Of a stretch of 51,492 bases of DNA, positions 26,460 to 36,200 are shown piece after piece. Below the pieces are notes generated by a model. That model saw nothing but the letters and a program-made list of their open reading frames with translations, made no database searches and was not told the origin of the DNA. Source of the DNA: Lachnospiraceae bacterium (GTDB taxonomy: Bacteria; Bacillota_A; Clostridia; Lachnospirales; Lachnospiraceae); the NCBI GenBank assembly GCA_021770615.1, contig JAETQR010000029.1, positions 1-51,492 on the forward strand, written 5' to 3'. Within the stretch, counting starts at the first letter, position 1. Each line of letters starts with the position of its first letter. A program made the translations under genes and the position numbers.

Positions 26460-28481
26460 ATGACAGAACAAAATAAAACTACTACTATTCCACTGCCGGT
26501 TCAGGGAAAAGATATGGACAGCATTATGCAGTCACTGGAATCCGGTGTGGAAGAACTTTTTACAAGTAACCGCTATCAGGAATTTCTTAAAACCATGGCA
26601 AAGTTTCACAATTATTCTTTTAATAATACAATGCTGATTGCCATGCAGCGACCGGATGCTACGCTTGTTACCAGTTACAAAAACTGGCAGTCCATGGGTA
26701 GACAGGTCATGAAAGGGGAAAAAGGAATTACAATCATTGCACCGGCACCATATAAGAAAATGAAGGAAAAAGAGGTTCTGGATGAAAATCAGCGACCGAT
26801 CATGGGAACTGATGGAAAACCTAAGACTGAACAGGTGGAAGTTACAGTTCCGCATTTTAAAGCAGTTACCGTCTTTGATATTGCTCAGACATCCGGGGAA
26901 CCAATCCAGACACTGGTACCGGAATTACTGACTGCAGCTGTACAGGATTTTGATTCTTTCATGCAGGCTATTCAGAAAATATCCCCAGTGCCGATTCGAT
27001 TCGATGAGATCGATGGCAATGCCAATGGATATTATCACAATGCAGACAAGGAAATCGTGATCAAAAAAGGGCTCAGTGAAAGTCAGACCTTAAAGACTGC
27101 TATTCATGAAACAGCCCATGCTAAACTGCATGACAAGGAAATCATGGAAAGCCTGGGTGTAGAAAAAGACCGTCTGACAAAAGAGGTTGAAGCAGAATCC
27201 GTTGCTTACTGTGTGTGTTCTTCCTTTGGTTTGGATACATCGGATTACAGTTTTCCTTATATTGCAGGTTGGAGCAGCAGCCGGGAAATGAAGGAAATGA
27301 AAGCATCTATGGATGTGATCCGCAAGACAGCCGGTGAAATGATCGATCAGCTTACAGAAGAACTGGAAATCATTCTTGAAGAAAAACAAAAAACAGAATT
27401 ACATGAAAAATACGGCATTCTGGTAGATGCACTGGAAGCAGCCGGATACCGCTATGATTATCGGGAAAGCGAACCGGGACATATTGTACTGGCACCGGAT
27501 GGGACACATGAAATTGCTGGGTATTTGCAGTTTGAATCATGGGGAGATATCAAAGATTGGCTGGAAGATACGATTGCAGAAGGAACGGATATTTCGGAAA
27601 GAGTTGATCGGGCTTTGTATCCATTTAAGTTTGATTATACCCTAGAGGAAGAAATGTTCAGAGGTAATGGTGACCGCTATGCGATTTACCATGTGGATGA
27701 AGGCACACCGGGAAAACAACATTTATTTATGAATATGGCAATGGTCAAGGAAGATGGCATTACAATCGATGCAGCAAATTATAAATGTGTCTATTCTGGC
27801 AGATTACATGAAAATGAAAAGCTGGATGATTTGTACGCCATATTCAACGATAATCCACCGGCAGATTATAAAGCACATTCTATGTCGGTCAGTGATGTTA
27901 TCATTACAAACCGTGGTGGGGATATGCAGGCATATTACGTGGATCGATTTGGATTTGCAGAACTTCCAGACTTTGCAGCACAAAGAGAAAAAATACTCGA
28001 TATTGTCCCGGAAATAGAAAATGTGGATTATGAAAATGATCTTACATGTATCAGCTTTTATGCGGCTGAATGTGCTGAATTTCCTGTAATGGGTGAAGTA
28101 CATTATGACCTGACATTACCAGAAGCCTTGGAAGCTTATGAGAAAATCCCATCAGAACGTATGCATGGACTGAAATGTGTTGGCTTTGATCTGAAAGACG
28201 GAAGTGATTATGAAGGAATGCAGAGTCTGATGATCGAAGGAAAAATACAGAAAGAATTTTTGAATTCGATTCCTGGATTTAGAGAAAATTCTTATGTGCA
28301 AAATGCAATCAGTCGTGTGGAAAAGTACTTGGAAGAAAGACATCCAAATGTGGAAAATCCTCTGAAATCCAATAAGAAAGTGGATAACGAAAAAAATATA
28401 AGCGAAGAAAAAAACGAGAAGGAGCTGAATATACAGATGAAACCAATACCGAAAAAGAAAAGGGGGGAAATGAGCCTATGA
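26460..28481 (+). CDS. LtrC/ArdC-like protein with metallopeptidase motif and YodL/DUF4316 domains
   Basis: A 673-residue multidomain ICE protein. The N-terminus (about 15-115) is an ArdC-type ssDNA-binding domain: FHNYSFNNTMLIAMQRPDAT, then GRQVMKGEKGITI. HETAH at 216-220 with EAESVAY downstream is a zinc-protease motif. From about 390 come YodL-like (YAIYHVDEGT) and DUF4316-like (HSMSVSDVIITNRGGDMQAY) segments. ArdC relatives protect entering single-stranded DNA against restriction. The start is the ATG at 26460 after AAAGGAG. It overlaps the next gene by 4 bp. Confidence 0.82.
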   Translation: MTEQNKTTTIPLPVQGKDMDSIMQSLESGVEELFTSNRYQEFLKTMAKFHNYSFNNTMLIAMQRPDATLVTSYKNWQSMGRQVMKGEKGITIIAPAPYKKMKEKEVLDENQRPIMGTDGKPKTEQVEVTVPHFKAVTVFDIAQTSGEPIQTLVPELLTAAVQDFDSFMQAIQKISPVPIRFDEIDGNANGYYHNADKEIVIKKGLSESQTLKTAIHETAHAKLHDKEIMESLGVEKDRLTKEVEAESVAYCVCSSFGLDTSDYSFPYIAGWSSSREMKEMKASMDVIRKTAGEMIDQLTEELEIILEEKQKTELHEKYGILVDALEAAGYRYDYRESEPGHIVLAPDGTHEIAGYLQFESWGDIKDWLEDTIAEGTDISERVDRALYPFKFDYTLEEEMFRGNGDRYAIYHVDEGTPGKQHLFMNMAMVKEDGITIDAANYKCVYSGRLHENEKLDDLYAIFNDNPPADYKAHSMSVSDVIITNRGGDMQAYYVDRFGFAELPDFAAQREKILDIVPEIENVDYENDLTCISFYAAECAEFPVMGEVHYDLTLPEALEAYEKIPSERMHGLKCVGFDLKDGSDYEGMQSLMIEGKIQKEFLNSIPGFRENSYVQNAISRVEKYLEERHPNVENPLKSNKKVDNEKNISEEKNEKELNIQMKPIPKKKRGEMSL

Positions 28482-28738
28482 GAAATGTAAACCTGGAAGA
28501 AAACGAACTGACTATTACTGCTATCTTCCAGCAGCACACAAAGGAAGAAACAATCCAAACACTGAAAGAAGCTTTGGAAGTTTTGGAACAGGAAGAAAGT
28601 GATCCTGAGAATGATGAAATGATTGAGATCATCAATTCTACAGTTGGAAAATTACAGCAGATCGAAGACAAATACTACTATTCTCTGGATCTGAATTATT
28701 ATCTGAATAACTTGGAGGACGATGCCTATGAAGCTTAA
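28478..28738 (+). CDS. Transposon-transfer assisting (TTRAP-like) protein
   Basis: An 86-residue acidic helical protein. NLEENELTITAIFQQHTKEE and TIQTLKEALEVLEQEESDPE, then TVGKLQQIEDKYYYSLDL, fit the TTRAP family often encoded beside the LtrC/YodL genes of Tn1549-type elements. It overlaps the upstream gene by ATGA and the downstream gene by 11 bp, so it is translationally coupled on both sides. GGGGGAAATG lies upstream. Confidence 0.72.
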   Translation: MRNVNLEENELTITAIFQQHTKEETIQTLKEALEVLEQEESDPENDEMIEIINSTVGKLQQIEDKYYYSLDLNYYLNNLEDDAYEA

Positions 28739-29612
28739 TCAATTTGCAGTCTACCGAGTAGATCAGCAGACAGCAGGAAAAACACTGTGGCATCTGCCAT
28801 ATCAAGAGGCAAGACAGCAGAATGTGTCGATTACTGTTGAAAATTACCGATTAATCTCGATTCATGAAATGCAGGAAAATGAAAAAGTCGCTGACATCTG
28901 GAAACGGACGAAAAATCAATGCGAAGTCAGTGACGTGCTCGTATTGAACAAGAATGGAGAAATCAGCTGCTACTATGTAGATGAGAACTATCCACAGTAT
29001 CTGGCCGGATTTATTCGTATCAACACATCCGGTGCACTGATTACTATGGAAACTGAGAATTATCAGATTGATGGGAAAAAGGGGAACTGGATTGCAACAG
29101 ACACCATCATTATTGATGGAAAACAGTTTTATTTGATGGAACATCAGGTATACCGAGATCAGGCCCAGGGTGTTATCCTGGATGCCTATGGAAAAATGGT
29201 TGTCGAAGAATGTAAGAAATTCGATGAAAAGACAAAACAAAAGATTCATGATTACATCCAACAGCAGGTACCGCTAAATCCGGTCGAACAGCTAAAACAA
29301 GATGGTAAAATTCGTCTGGAACATTACCAGAAATTCTACCAGAACGGCACTTATGAACGAAGCAGAGAATCTGGTACCGAAGCCAATTATGATATGGTGG
29401 ACGGTCTGGTGAATAATCAGAAGAAGAATCAGGAAAAGACCTCTGATGCTAGCAGCAACAATCAGACCTCCCGAAATCAACAGGATGGAAAACCTAAGAA
29501 ACGAAGATCCGTAATCAAACGACTGCATCAGAAACAGATTGCCATTGCTCGCCGGTCCGGAAAGCCGATACCAAAGTACCTGGATCAGGAAATGGAAAGA
29601 AAGCGGGGATAG
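28728..29612 (+). CDS. YodL/DUF4316-domain protein
   Basis: A 294-residue protein. The N-terminus, LNQFAVYRVDQQTAGKTLWH, has YodL-like features, followed by a DUF4316-like stretch (NYRLISIHEMQENEKVADIW, then VSDVLVLNKNGEISCYYVDE). It thus resembles the C-terminal half of the 673-residue neighbour and may come from a duplication. The last 60 residues are basic. Start at 28728 fits GGAGG at about 9 nt. Function unknown; probably involved in establishment or regulation of the ICE. Confidence 0.7.
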   Translation: MKLNQFAVYRVDQQTAGKTLWHLPYQEARQQNVSITVENYRLISIHEMQENEKVADIWKRTKNQCEVSDVLVLNKNGEISCYYVDENYPQYLAGFIRINTSGALITMETENYQIDGKKGNWIATDTIIIDGKQFYLMEHQVYRDQAQGVILDAYGKMVVEECKKFDEKTKQKIHDYIQQQVPLNPVEQLKQDGKIRLEHYQKFYQNGTYERSRESGTEANYDMVDGLVNNQKKNQEKTSDASSNNQTSRNQQDGKPKKRRSVIKRLHQKQIAIARRSGKPIPKYLDQEMERKRG

Positions 29613-29615
29613 AAT

Positions 29616-29906
29616 ATGCGAAGGTTAAAGTGTGAAAAAGAAACGATTATTTTGACCAATGAAGATGACGGATTCTATGATGTGTATACCTTTAATCAGA
29701 GCTTGCAGAAACGGTTGAGGTCTTTTGCGGAGAAGTATCAGGATGATTGCTGGTTGAAAGGATCTTCGGAGGATGGTAGTGAAACGTATATGATTAAAAA
29801 AGGGCGGTTATCATTGAATTTAAGACCACCCTATTCCAAGGATAGAATTCATAAAGCAACCAAACGAATTATTGAAGAACAGAAAGAGCAATCGAAGGAT
29901 TCATAG
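29616..29906 (+). CDS. Small basic ICE protein of unknown function
   Basis: A 96-residue protein starting 3 bp after the previous stop, with only a weak GGGGAT site, so translation is probably coupled. It has SFAEKYQDDCWLKGSSEDGS and KKGRLSLNLRPPYS, and a Lys/Glu-rich end. I recognise no domain. It is the last transfer-module gene before the terminator and the cargo. Confidence 0.6.
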   Translation: MRRLKCEKETIILTNEDDGFYDVYTFNQSLQKRLRSFAEKYQDDCWLKGSSEDGSETYMIKKGRLSLNLRPPYSKDRIHKATKRIIEEQKEQSKDS

Positions 29907-29983
29907 AATGCGATTTAAGAGAAAAAAGCCTCATGACCATGAGGAAAAATGAAAGTAAAATACGTTAGCTGATAAAGTGTATA

Positions 29984-30020
29984 GGCTCAAAAGGGAAAGT
30001 GTCCTTTTGAGCCTTATTTT
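29984..30020 (+). terminator. Strong terminator at the end of the transfer module
   Basis: GGCTCAAAAGG (29984-29994) and CCTTTTGAGCC (30003-30013) form a perfect 11-bp stem with an 8-nt loop, followed by TTATTTT. This isolates the cargo operon from the transfer genes. Confidence 0.8.
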
Positions 30021-30264
30021 GTGCTTTTATATAATAGATAGATACCACAATATATGCCGGGGTTTTTATACCCCACCTATTGATATACACTGTAACCATC
30101 AAAGAAGATTAAATCATAAAAGGTAAGTAAAGATCAGTGGAGCAGATGAGAAGATTTCTGTCGGCTCCATTTTGCTACCAGTGCAATTTGACTGGTGATA
30201 AATACTGAGAAAGTCGGGCTTGAGATGGGTTATGATAGAAAATCTTGGAATTTCCAAGAAAATC

Positions 30265-30293
30265 TTGAGAAAAAATGACCGCCGTGATATAAT
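30265..30293 (+). promoter_or_regulatory. Promoter of the cargo operon
   Basis: TTGAGA (30265-30270), 17-bp spacer, TATAAT (30288-30293). It is 55 bp before the ATG of the XRE regulator, the first gene of the operon. CTTGG-AATTT-CCAAG just upstream (about 30244-30258) may be a regulator site. Confidence 0.72.
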
Positions 30294-30348
30294 AAAACCA
30301 CGTATGCGTTATAAGATAACAGCCCATTTTGAGAGGTTAAAAACGACT

Positions 30349-30573
30349 ATGGCAATGAACTACGATAAATTATGGAAAATGCTTATTGATAAAAAAATGA
30401 ACAGGACGGAACTACATGAGCAAGCGCATGTGTCAACAAATGCCATAGCTACCATGGGCAAAGGTGGCGATGTGTCGACAAAGGTTCTTGATAAGATTTG
30501 CAAGACGCTTGATTGTCAGATCCACGACATTGTTGATTACGTACCGGATGATGACGACGTACAAGAAAAATAA
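30349..30573 (+). CDS. Small XRE-family regulator of the defence operon
   Basis: A 74-residue Cro/C1-type helix-turn-helix protein: MNYDKLWKMLIDKKMNRTEL, EQAHVSTNAIATMGKGGDVS as the HTH, and CKTLDCQIHDIVDYVPDD, typical of the short XRE regulators of mobile elements. I use the ATG at 30349 (GAGAGG upstream). The frame is open to 30220, but that covers the promoter. It is followed 17 bp later by the PAPS-reductase gene and probably controls the whole cassette. Confidence 0.8.
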   Translation: MAMNYDKLWKMLIDKKMNRTELHEQAHVSTNAIATMGKGGDVSTKVLDKICKTLDCQIHDIVDYVPDDDDVQEK

Positions 30574-30590
30574 CTGCAAGGAGCATTTTT

Positions 30591-32309
30591 GTGTGGTGTA
30601 AGAACTGTAATATAGAGACAAATGAAAAAAAGTGCCCAATCTGCGGTGAGGAGACAGTCGAAGATTATCCTACTGAAGTTTACTGGTGCGATAATTGCAG
30701 AGTTCCGGTAATGCAGGAAGTAAATCAAGCGGACAAAGGAATCTGTCCAAGATGTGGCAAGCCGATGAAATATCTTGCTGCAGATATTAGGCCTGTATTT
30801 CCCGAAGAAAGGTTGCTGATTGAGATTCTGCTGAAGAAGGAACCTCATCAGTGGATAAATGAATCTGTATGGGCATCCAACAACAGATACTATATAAATG
30901 GCAAGTCGGTTGCTTTGCCTAACAAGTTGTTTCAGGAAGCAAATGCTGACGAATATATAGAGAAGCTTGAAAGAAATAAGGACGATAATTCCTATGAAGC
31001 TTTTGATCGTTACATAGATGCTTTTGTCGAGGCGAATAGGACAAGGTTGAACTATCTGATTGACGAATCACATACATTTGTCAAGAAAACGGCGGCTAAG
31101 TTCCCGGAGGAGAATATAGTTCTATCGTTCTCGGGTGGAAAAGATTCCACTGTAACTGCAGATGTGGCAATAAAAGCGTTGAGTGATCCATCACTGGTGC
31201 ACATTTTTGGAAATACTACGCTTGAGTTTCCACTCACAATTGAGTATGCCAAGCGCTATAGAAAGAATCATCCGCAGTCTATTTTTAAGATTGCTGAAAA
31301 TCATGAGCAGGTATTCAGAGATGTGTGTGAGGATATAGGACCACCAGCTAGAATGATGAGATGGTGTTGCTCTATGTTTAAGACAGGGCCGATTACCAGA
31401 GTAATTAATTCCTTATATAGGAATCAACGCATTCTGACCTTCTATGGGATTAGGAAATCGGAGTCTGTAAGTAGAAGTAAGTATAACAGGGTTGAGGATG
31501 ATGCTGAGTCAGTAAAAATTCAGCAGCAGACAGTAGCGTCTCCAATATTCTTCTGGAAGGATATGGATATTTGGCTATATATCTTGGCTGAAAAGATTGA
31601 TTTTAATGATGCTTACCGTTTGGGTTATGACAGAGTTGGATGTTGGTGCTGTCCTAACAATAACCAGAGGGCACAGTTCCTTTCAAGAATTTATATGCCA
31701 GAGCAAGCAAAGGCTTGGAGGGATTTCCTCATAGATTTTGCTAGAAAGATAGGAAAGCCTGATGCAGAAGAGTACGTGGATTCTGGCGCATGGAAGGCAA
31801 GACAAGGTGGTAATGGCCTTGCGGCAGCGGGTGATGTAAAAATTCGCTTTACCAACTGCACAACTGAAGATTATGCAAAGATTTATCGCTTGGTACGTCC
31901 GATGGATGATGAGTTTTTAAATATGCTCACACCATTTGGAAGAGTGGCTCCTGAGCTTGGTCAGAAGCTATTGCATGAGGTGCTGGTACTCGATATAAGG
32001 ACGAATGTTCCTATTCTGTCAGTACAGCCTTTTGAACAGGGCGGATATGAGTTTGCTGTAAAAATCAGAACCATAAATGTTAAGGATCATGACGATTTAC
32101 AGCATATGGTTGGATACCAAGTTAGGAAATTTAATGCATGTAGAAAATGCTTGAAATGTGAATCCCTTTGCAAAGCAGGGGCGATTTCGATTTCAGCAGA
32201 CAGATATTATATTGATCCGGAAAAATGTGTTCATTGCAAAATGTGCGTGACTGCCAAATATCTCAGAGGTGGCTGCATGATGGACAAATATTTACGGACA
32301 AAGGATTAG
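30591..32309 (+). CDS. PAPS-reductase/ATP-pyrophosphatase, SspD/DndC-like, with zinc ribbons and ferredoxin domain
   Basis: A 572-residue protein likely to activate DNA for sulfur insertion. Domains in order: two zinc-ribbon-like CxxC pairs (about 2-16 and 32-56), a PP-loop with SGGKDST (181-187), cysteine motifs RWCCSMFKTGP and GCWCCPNN, and a C-terminal 2[4Fe-4S]-like segment (CRKCLKCESLC from Cys517, then CVHCKMC). The PP-loop core with a Cys-rich region is shared by DndC, SspD and BrxP. The N-terminal ribbons and C-terminal ferredoxin make it longer than classical DndC. GTG start after AAGGAG. A free-standing archaeal-type PAPS reductase is the alternative, but the neighbours favour phosphorothioation. 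Confidence 0.78.
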   Translation: MWCKNCNIETNEKKCPICGEETVEDYPTEVYWCDNCRVPVMQEVNQADKGICPRCGKPMKYLAADIRPVFPEERLLIEILLKKEPHQWINESVWASNNRYYINGKSVALPNKLFQEANADEYIEKLERNKDDNSYEAFDRYIDAFVEANRTRLNYLIDESHTFVKKTAAKFPEENIVLSFSGGKDSTVTADVAIKALSDPSLVHIFGNTTLEFPLTIEYAKRYRKNHPQSIFKIAENHEQVFRDVCEDIGPPARMMRWCCSMFKTGPITRVINSLYRNQRILTFYGIRKSESVSRSKYNRVEDDAESVKIQQQTVASPIFFWKDMDIWLYILAEKIDFNDAYRLGYDRVGCWCCPNNNQRAQFLSRIYMPEQAKAWRDFLIDFARKIGKPDAEEYVDSGAWKARQGGNGLAAAGDVKIRFTNCTTEDYAKIYRLVRPMDDEFLNMLTPFGRVAPELGQKLLHEVLVLDIRTNVPILSVQPFEQGGYEFAVKIRTINVKDHDDLQHMVGYQVRKFNACRKCLKCESLCKAGAISISADRYYIDPEKCVHCKMCVTAKYLRGGCMMDKYLRTKD

Positions 32310-32322
32310 GAGGAACAGAGGG

Positions 32323-33222
32323 ATGGCTACGAAGTTTCGAGCCCATGAAACATTCTTTATTAGAAAGGGATGGCTCAGTAAAGGCATGCGCTATGTATCG
32401 CAGAAGCCAGATGTCTTTACTGACAAAGATGATAATCCGATGGATGTTCTTGGAATTGGTGCCAATATGGTCAAATCCCTTAGATATTGGCTTCAGGCAG
32501 TGGGCCTGACGAAAGAACCGAAGACTGGTAAGAAGAATCAAGCCCTGACTGATTTCGGAAAGCTGGTACATGAGAAGGATCCTTATACAGAGGAGTTAGG
32601 GACACTTTATCTTCTCCACTATAAGCTTGTAACTGATGAAGAGATGGCTCCATCCTGGTATTACTTCTTCAATAGATTTGCTATGAAAGAATTCAACAAG
32701 GATGATTTCGTTGCTCAGATACAGAATGAATTGAAGATGGATGGTACAACGGTAGCTATCAGATCATTGACCGATGACTTTGCCTGCATTGTTAATACGT
32801 ATGTGCCAAGGTATAAGTCTGATCCAAATAAGGTTTCTCCAGAGAATAATATTAATTGTCCATTCGGAGAGCTTGGCCTTATTGATATTCTGAGTAAAGA
32901 GCGAGGCAATTATACATACAAGAAGTCCATACCAATGGCAAGAAGCTTTAATCCGTGGGTAATTATGGCAGTTATTGTAGATCAGTCAAACGGTAGGGAA
33001 GAGATTGCATTAAATGAGCTTCTATCCGCTGAGAAGAATATTGGTAAGGTATTTAACCTTGATTCGATTTGTATGCTTTCCTTGCTCCGTGAAGTGGAGA
33101 AGCTTGGAGAGATTAAGATTATCCGTACAGCAGGATTGGATGTTGTCCGGGTATTACATAAACGTAGCTTTATTGACTGTGTTAAAAAATATTATGCCGA
33201 TATAGAGGGAACAAATTCATGA
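32323..33222 (+). CDS. DUF4007 protein, SspB-like
   Basis: A 299-residue protein with clear DUF4007 features: RAHETFFIRKGWLSKGMRYV at the N-terminus, DVLGIGANMVKSLRYWLQA, then DPYTEELGTLYLLHYKL. As I recall, DUF4007 proteins are the SspB subunit, a DNA nickase, of the single-strand phosphorothioation system SspABCD. That link is from memory and not tested here. It lies 13 bp after the PAPS-reductase gene (AGGAGG site) and overlaps the ATPase gene by ATGA. Confidence 0.78.
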   Translation: MATKFRAHETFFIRKGWLSKGMRYVSQKPDVFTDKDDNPMDVLGIGANMVKSLRYWLQAVGLTKEPKTGKKNQALTDFGKLVHEKDPYTEELGTLYLLHYKLVTDEEMAPSWYYFFNRFAMKEFNKDDFVAQIQNELKMDGTTVAIRSLTDDFACIVNTYVPRYKSDPNKVSPENNINCPFGELGLIDILSKERGNYTYKKSIPMARSFNPWVIMAVIVDQSNGREEIALNELLSAEKNIGKVFNLDSICMLSLLREVEKLGEIKIIRTAGLDVVRVLHKRSFIDCVKKYYADIEGTNS

Positions 33223-36200
33223 GCAAAATGATTTCTGTTGCGTCAGGCTTTCAGTATTCAGTAAACATAGGATACGACCTGAACAATGATGACAAATTAA
33301 AGAATTTCATACCGACAAAATCGGCATTGACGTTGTTAAAGGACATACTTAGCAGTACAGCCCTTGATGCAACGGAAAGAGCACGAGTTCTTGTAGGAGC
33401 ATATGGAAAAGGTAAGTCTCACATTATACTTACCATTCTTTCGGTGCTTATGCAAAGAGACCGTTCTTTGTTTACACATTTAATGCCGAAAATCAATGAA
33501 GATCCAGAGCTGAAGCAGCTAGTTGATAATTACTATTCAGATAAGAACAATAGGATCCTGCCGGTTATCATTAATGGAACAAGTGGCAGCTTACCACAGG
33601 CTTTTCTTCTTGCATTGCAGAGAACGCTTGATGAGAATGGTTTGGATATCATGCCAGAGACCAATTACAGGGCTGCTATTAATGCCATACAGAAGTGGAA
33701 AGCTGATTATCCGAAGACTTACGATAAATTCAAGAAAGAAATAAGTCTTCCGGTAGATGCTTTTATTTCTGAACTAAACGATTACAATGCTGCAATCTAC
33801 AGCGAGTTTGAAGAGGTTTATCCTAAACTTACATCGGGAAGTATATTCAATCCGTTTGTGGGATTTGATGTTGTAGAGTTATATGAGAGTGTTGTAAAGA
33901 GCCTCAAGCAGCGTGGATATCTGGGAATATATGTTGTCTATGATGAATTCAGCAAGTTCCTGGAGTCTAACATCACAGCAGCCTCTGTTAGTGACACAAA
34001 GATGTTGCAGGATTTCGCTGAGAAATGTAATCGAAGTAGTGAGAATGAGTTGCATTTATTGTTGATTTCTCACAAAGAGATATCCAACTATATTGATCAG
34101 TTGCCAAAGGCAAAGGTTGATGGTTGGCGTGGCGTTTCCGAAAGATTCCGTCACATTCATTTGAACAATAACTTTGCTCAGACATATGAGATTATATCTA
34201 CTGTTATCATTAAGGACAGAGATAAATGGGAAGATTTCCAAGATAATAATATAGCCAGATTTGATCAGTTGATGTCAAGATATGCTGAGCATGCAATATT
34301 CAGTGACACAGATCAGAAGGAATTGGAGACAACAATATATGAATGCTACCCGTTACATCCGGTTTCAACATTTATTCTTCCAAGACTTTCTGAACGTGTA
34401 GCACAGAATGAACGTACATTATTTACCTTCCTGTCTGCTGATGGAACATCGACTCTACCAGCATTCTTGAGAGGATTAAAGGATAAGGACTTCAGAGTCA
34501 TTACACCTGATCTTATTTTTGATTACTTTGATCCGGTTCTACAGAAGGAACCTTTTGCAGGAGAACTTCACAAGAACTATGTTTTGACAAAGGCTATTCT
34601 TGATCAGATTGAAGATCAGATTCTTGAAAGCAAGATAGTAAAGACGATTTCTTTGATATATCTGTTGGGGCAGTTTGATAAGCTGAAACCTATTAAAGAG
34701 GAGATTGTCGGAATCTACAGCATGGAATACAAGCCTGCTGAGATTGAAGCTGCAATTGAACATCTTATCAAAGATGAGTATGTGATTTATCTGAAGCGTA
34801 GTAATGACTATCTGAAATTGAAGCAGACATCTGGTGTGGATGTAGAGCAGAAGATATCAGATACTATCGCAGCTTTGGCTCCTTCATTCTCATTGAAGAG
34901 CGCATTGAATGCTTCAAATATTGATAACTACCTCTATCCATCAAAATATAATGATGAGAAAGAAATGATTCGCTACTTTGAGTTTGAGTTCATTGAAGAG
35001 CAGGAACTTGAAGGTGATATTGATTGGGTGAAAAAGGCTGAGGATATCAATGCAGATGGTGTGGTATATGCTATTGTCTGTGAGGATCCTGAGTCTATTA
35101 AGGGAATAAAGAATAAAATACTAAAGACTAGCCAGGGATGCGATAGATTTATTTTCATAATGCCGAAGAAAGCTACTGCTATTAGAAAAATCCTGCAGGA
35201 GTTTGAAGCAGTAAGCACACTGAGGGATAAGGCAAAAGAGGATACAGTTCTTTTTGAAGAGTATGAAGTAATATATGAGGATTTAAGAGATGTAATCAGT
35301 GAATTTATCAGTGGTTACACCCATCCTGAAGATTACAAGTCTGTATATATTTACAACGGCGAAGAGAAGAGCATATTACGTAAGGCTGCTTTGACAGGGC
35401 TTGCATCGGACATTTGCTTTAGAACTTTCTCTGAGACACCAGTTATTAACAATGAGGCAATCAATAAGGATGAGATTACCTCAATCGCAAATAATAGCAG
35501 AAATAAGATTCTTTCAGGTCTTCTCAGAAATGTTTTGGAGCCAAATCTTGGGCTTACCGGAACTGGCCAGGAAGTTTCTATTATGAGAAGCACACTTGTA
35601 AGAAAAGAGGTTCTTCTTGATGATCAGGAGGGTATCAGAATCAACCTGGCTCCATCGGATAAGCTGATGAAGGGCGTGCTTGACGCAATTGTTTCCTTCG
35701 TCATGGATGCCAAAAAGAAGGGTACAGCATCCTTTGATCAGCTTTATAATGTGCTTACAACTCCGGAATATCATATAGGTATTAGGAGTGGAGTTATTCC
35801 AATATATATTGCAGCTGTCTTTCATGAATTTAGTGAGGACATAATTCTGCAGAATGAATTGGGACAGTTGCCGTTATCTGCTGATACCTTGCAGATGATT
35901 AATGCGTGTCCTGAGGATTACACACTGGTATTCCTTGAGTGGAATCCTGGAAAGCAGGAATTTGTAAGCAAGCTTTCAGAGATTTTCAGCAATTATGTTA
36001 TTGAGGCAGAAAAGAATCTTAGTGCTTATGATTTTGTAGCATCTGCAATGAAGCGCTGGTACCTGTCACTGCCAAGATATGCTAAGGAATCCAAAGGAAT
36101 TGGTGACAAGGAATCGAGCAAGAGATACCTTAAGATGGTTAAGCTGCTTAAGCTGAATCTTAACGGTCATGAGTTGTTGTTTGAGAAACTTCCTGAAGCC

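Larger units (their letters stand above)
29907..30348. other. Hairpin-rich boundary between transfer module and cargo
   Basis: About 440 bp with no confident gene. Besides the terminator at 29984 it holds CCTCATG-AC-CATGAGG (29929-29944; a T-run follows on the minus strand), GGGGT/ACCCC (30059-30074), TGGAGC/GCTCCA (30138-30169) and ACCAGT/ACTGGT (30177-30196). A possible sigma-A promoter lies at 30265. It may be the left junction where the cargo was exchanged. Confidence 0.5.
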
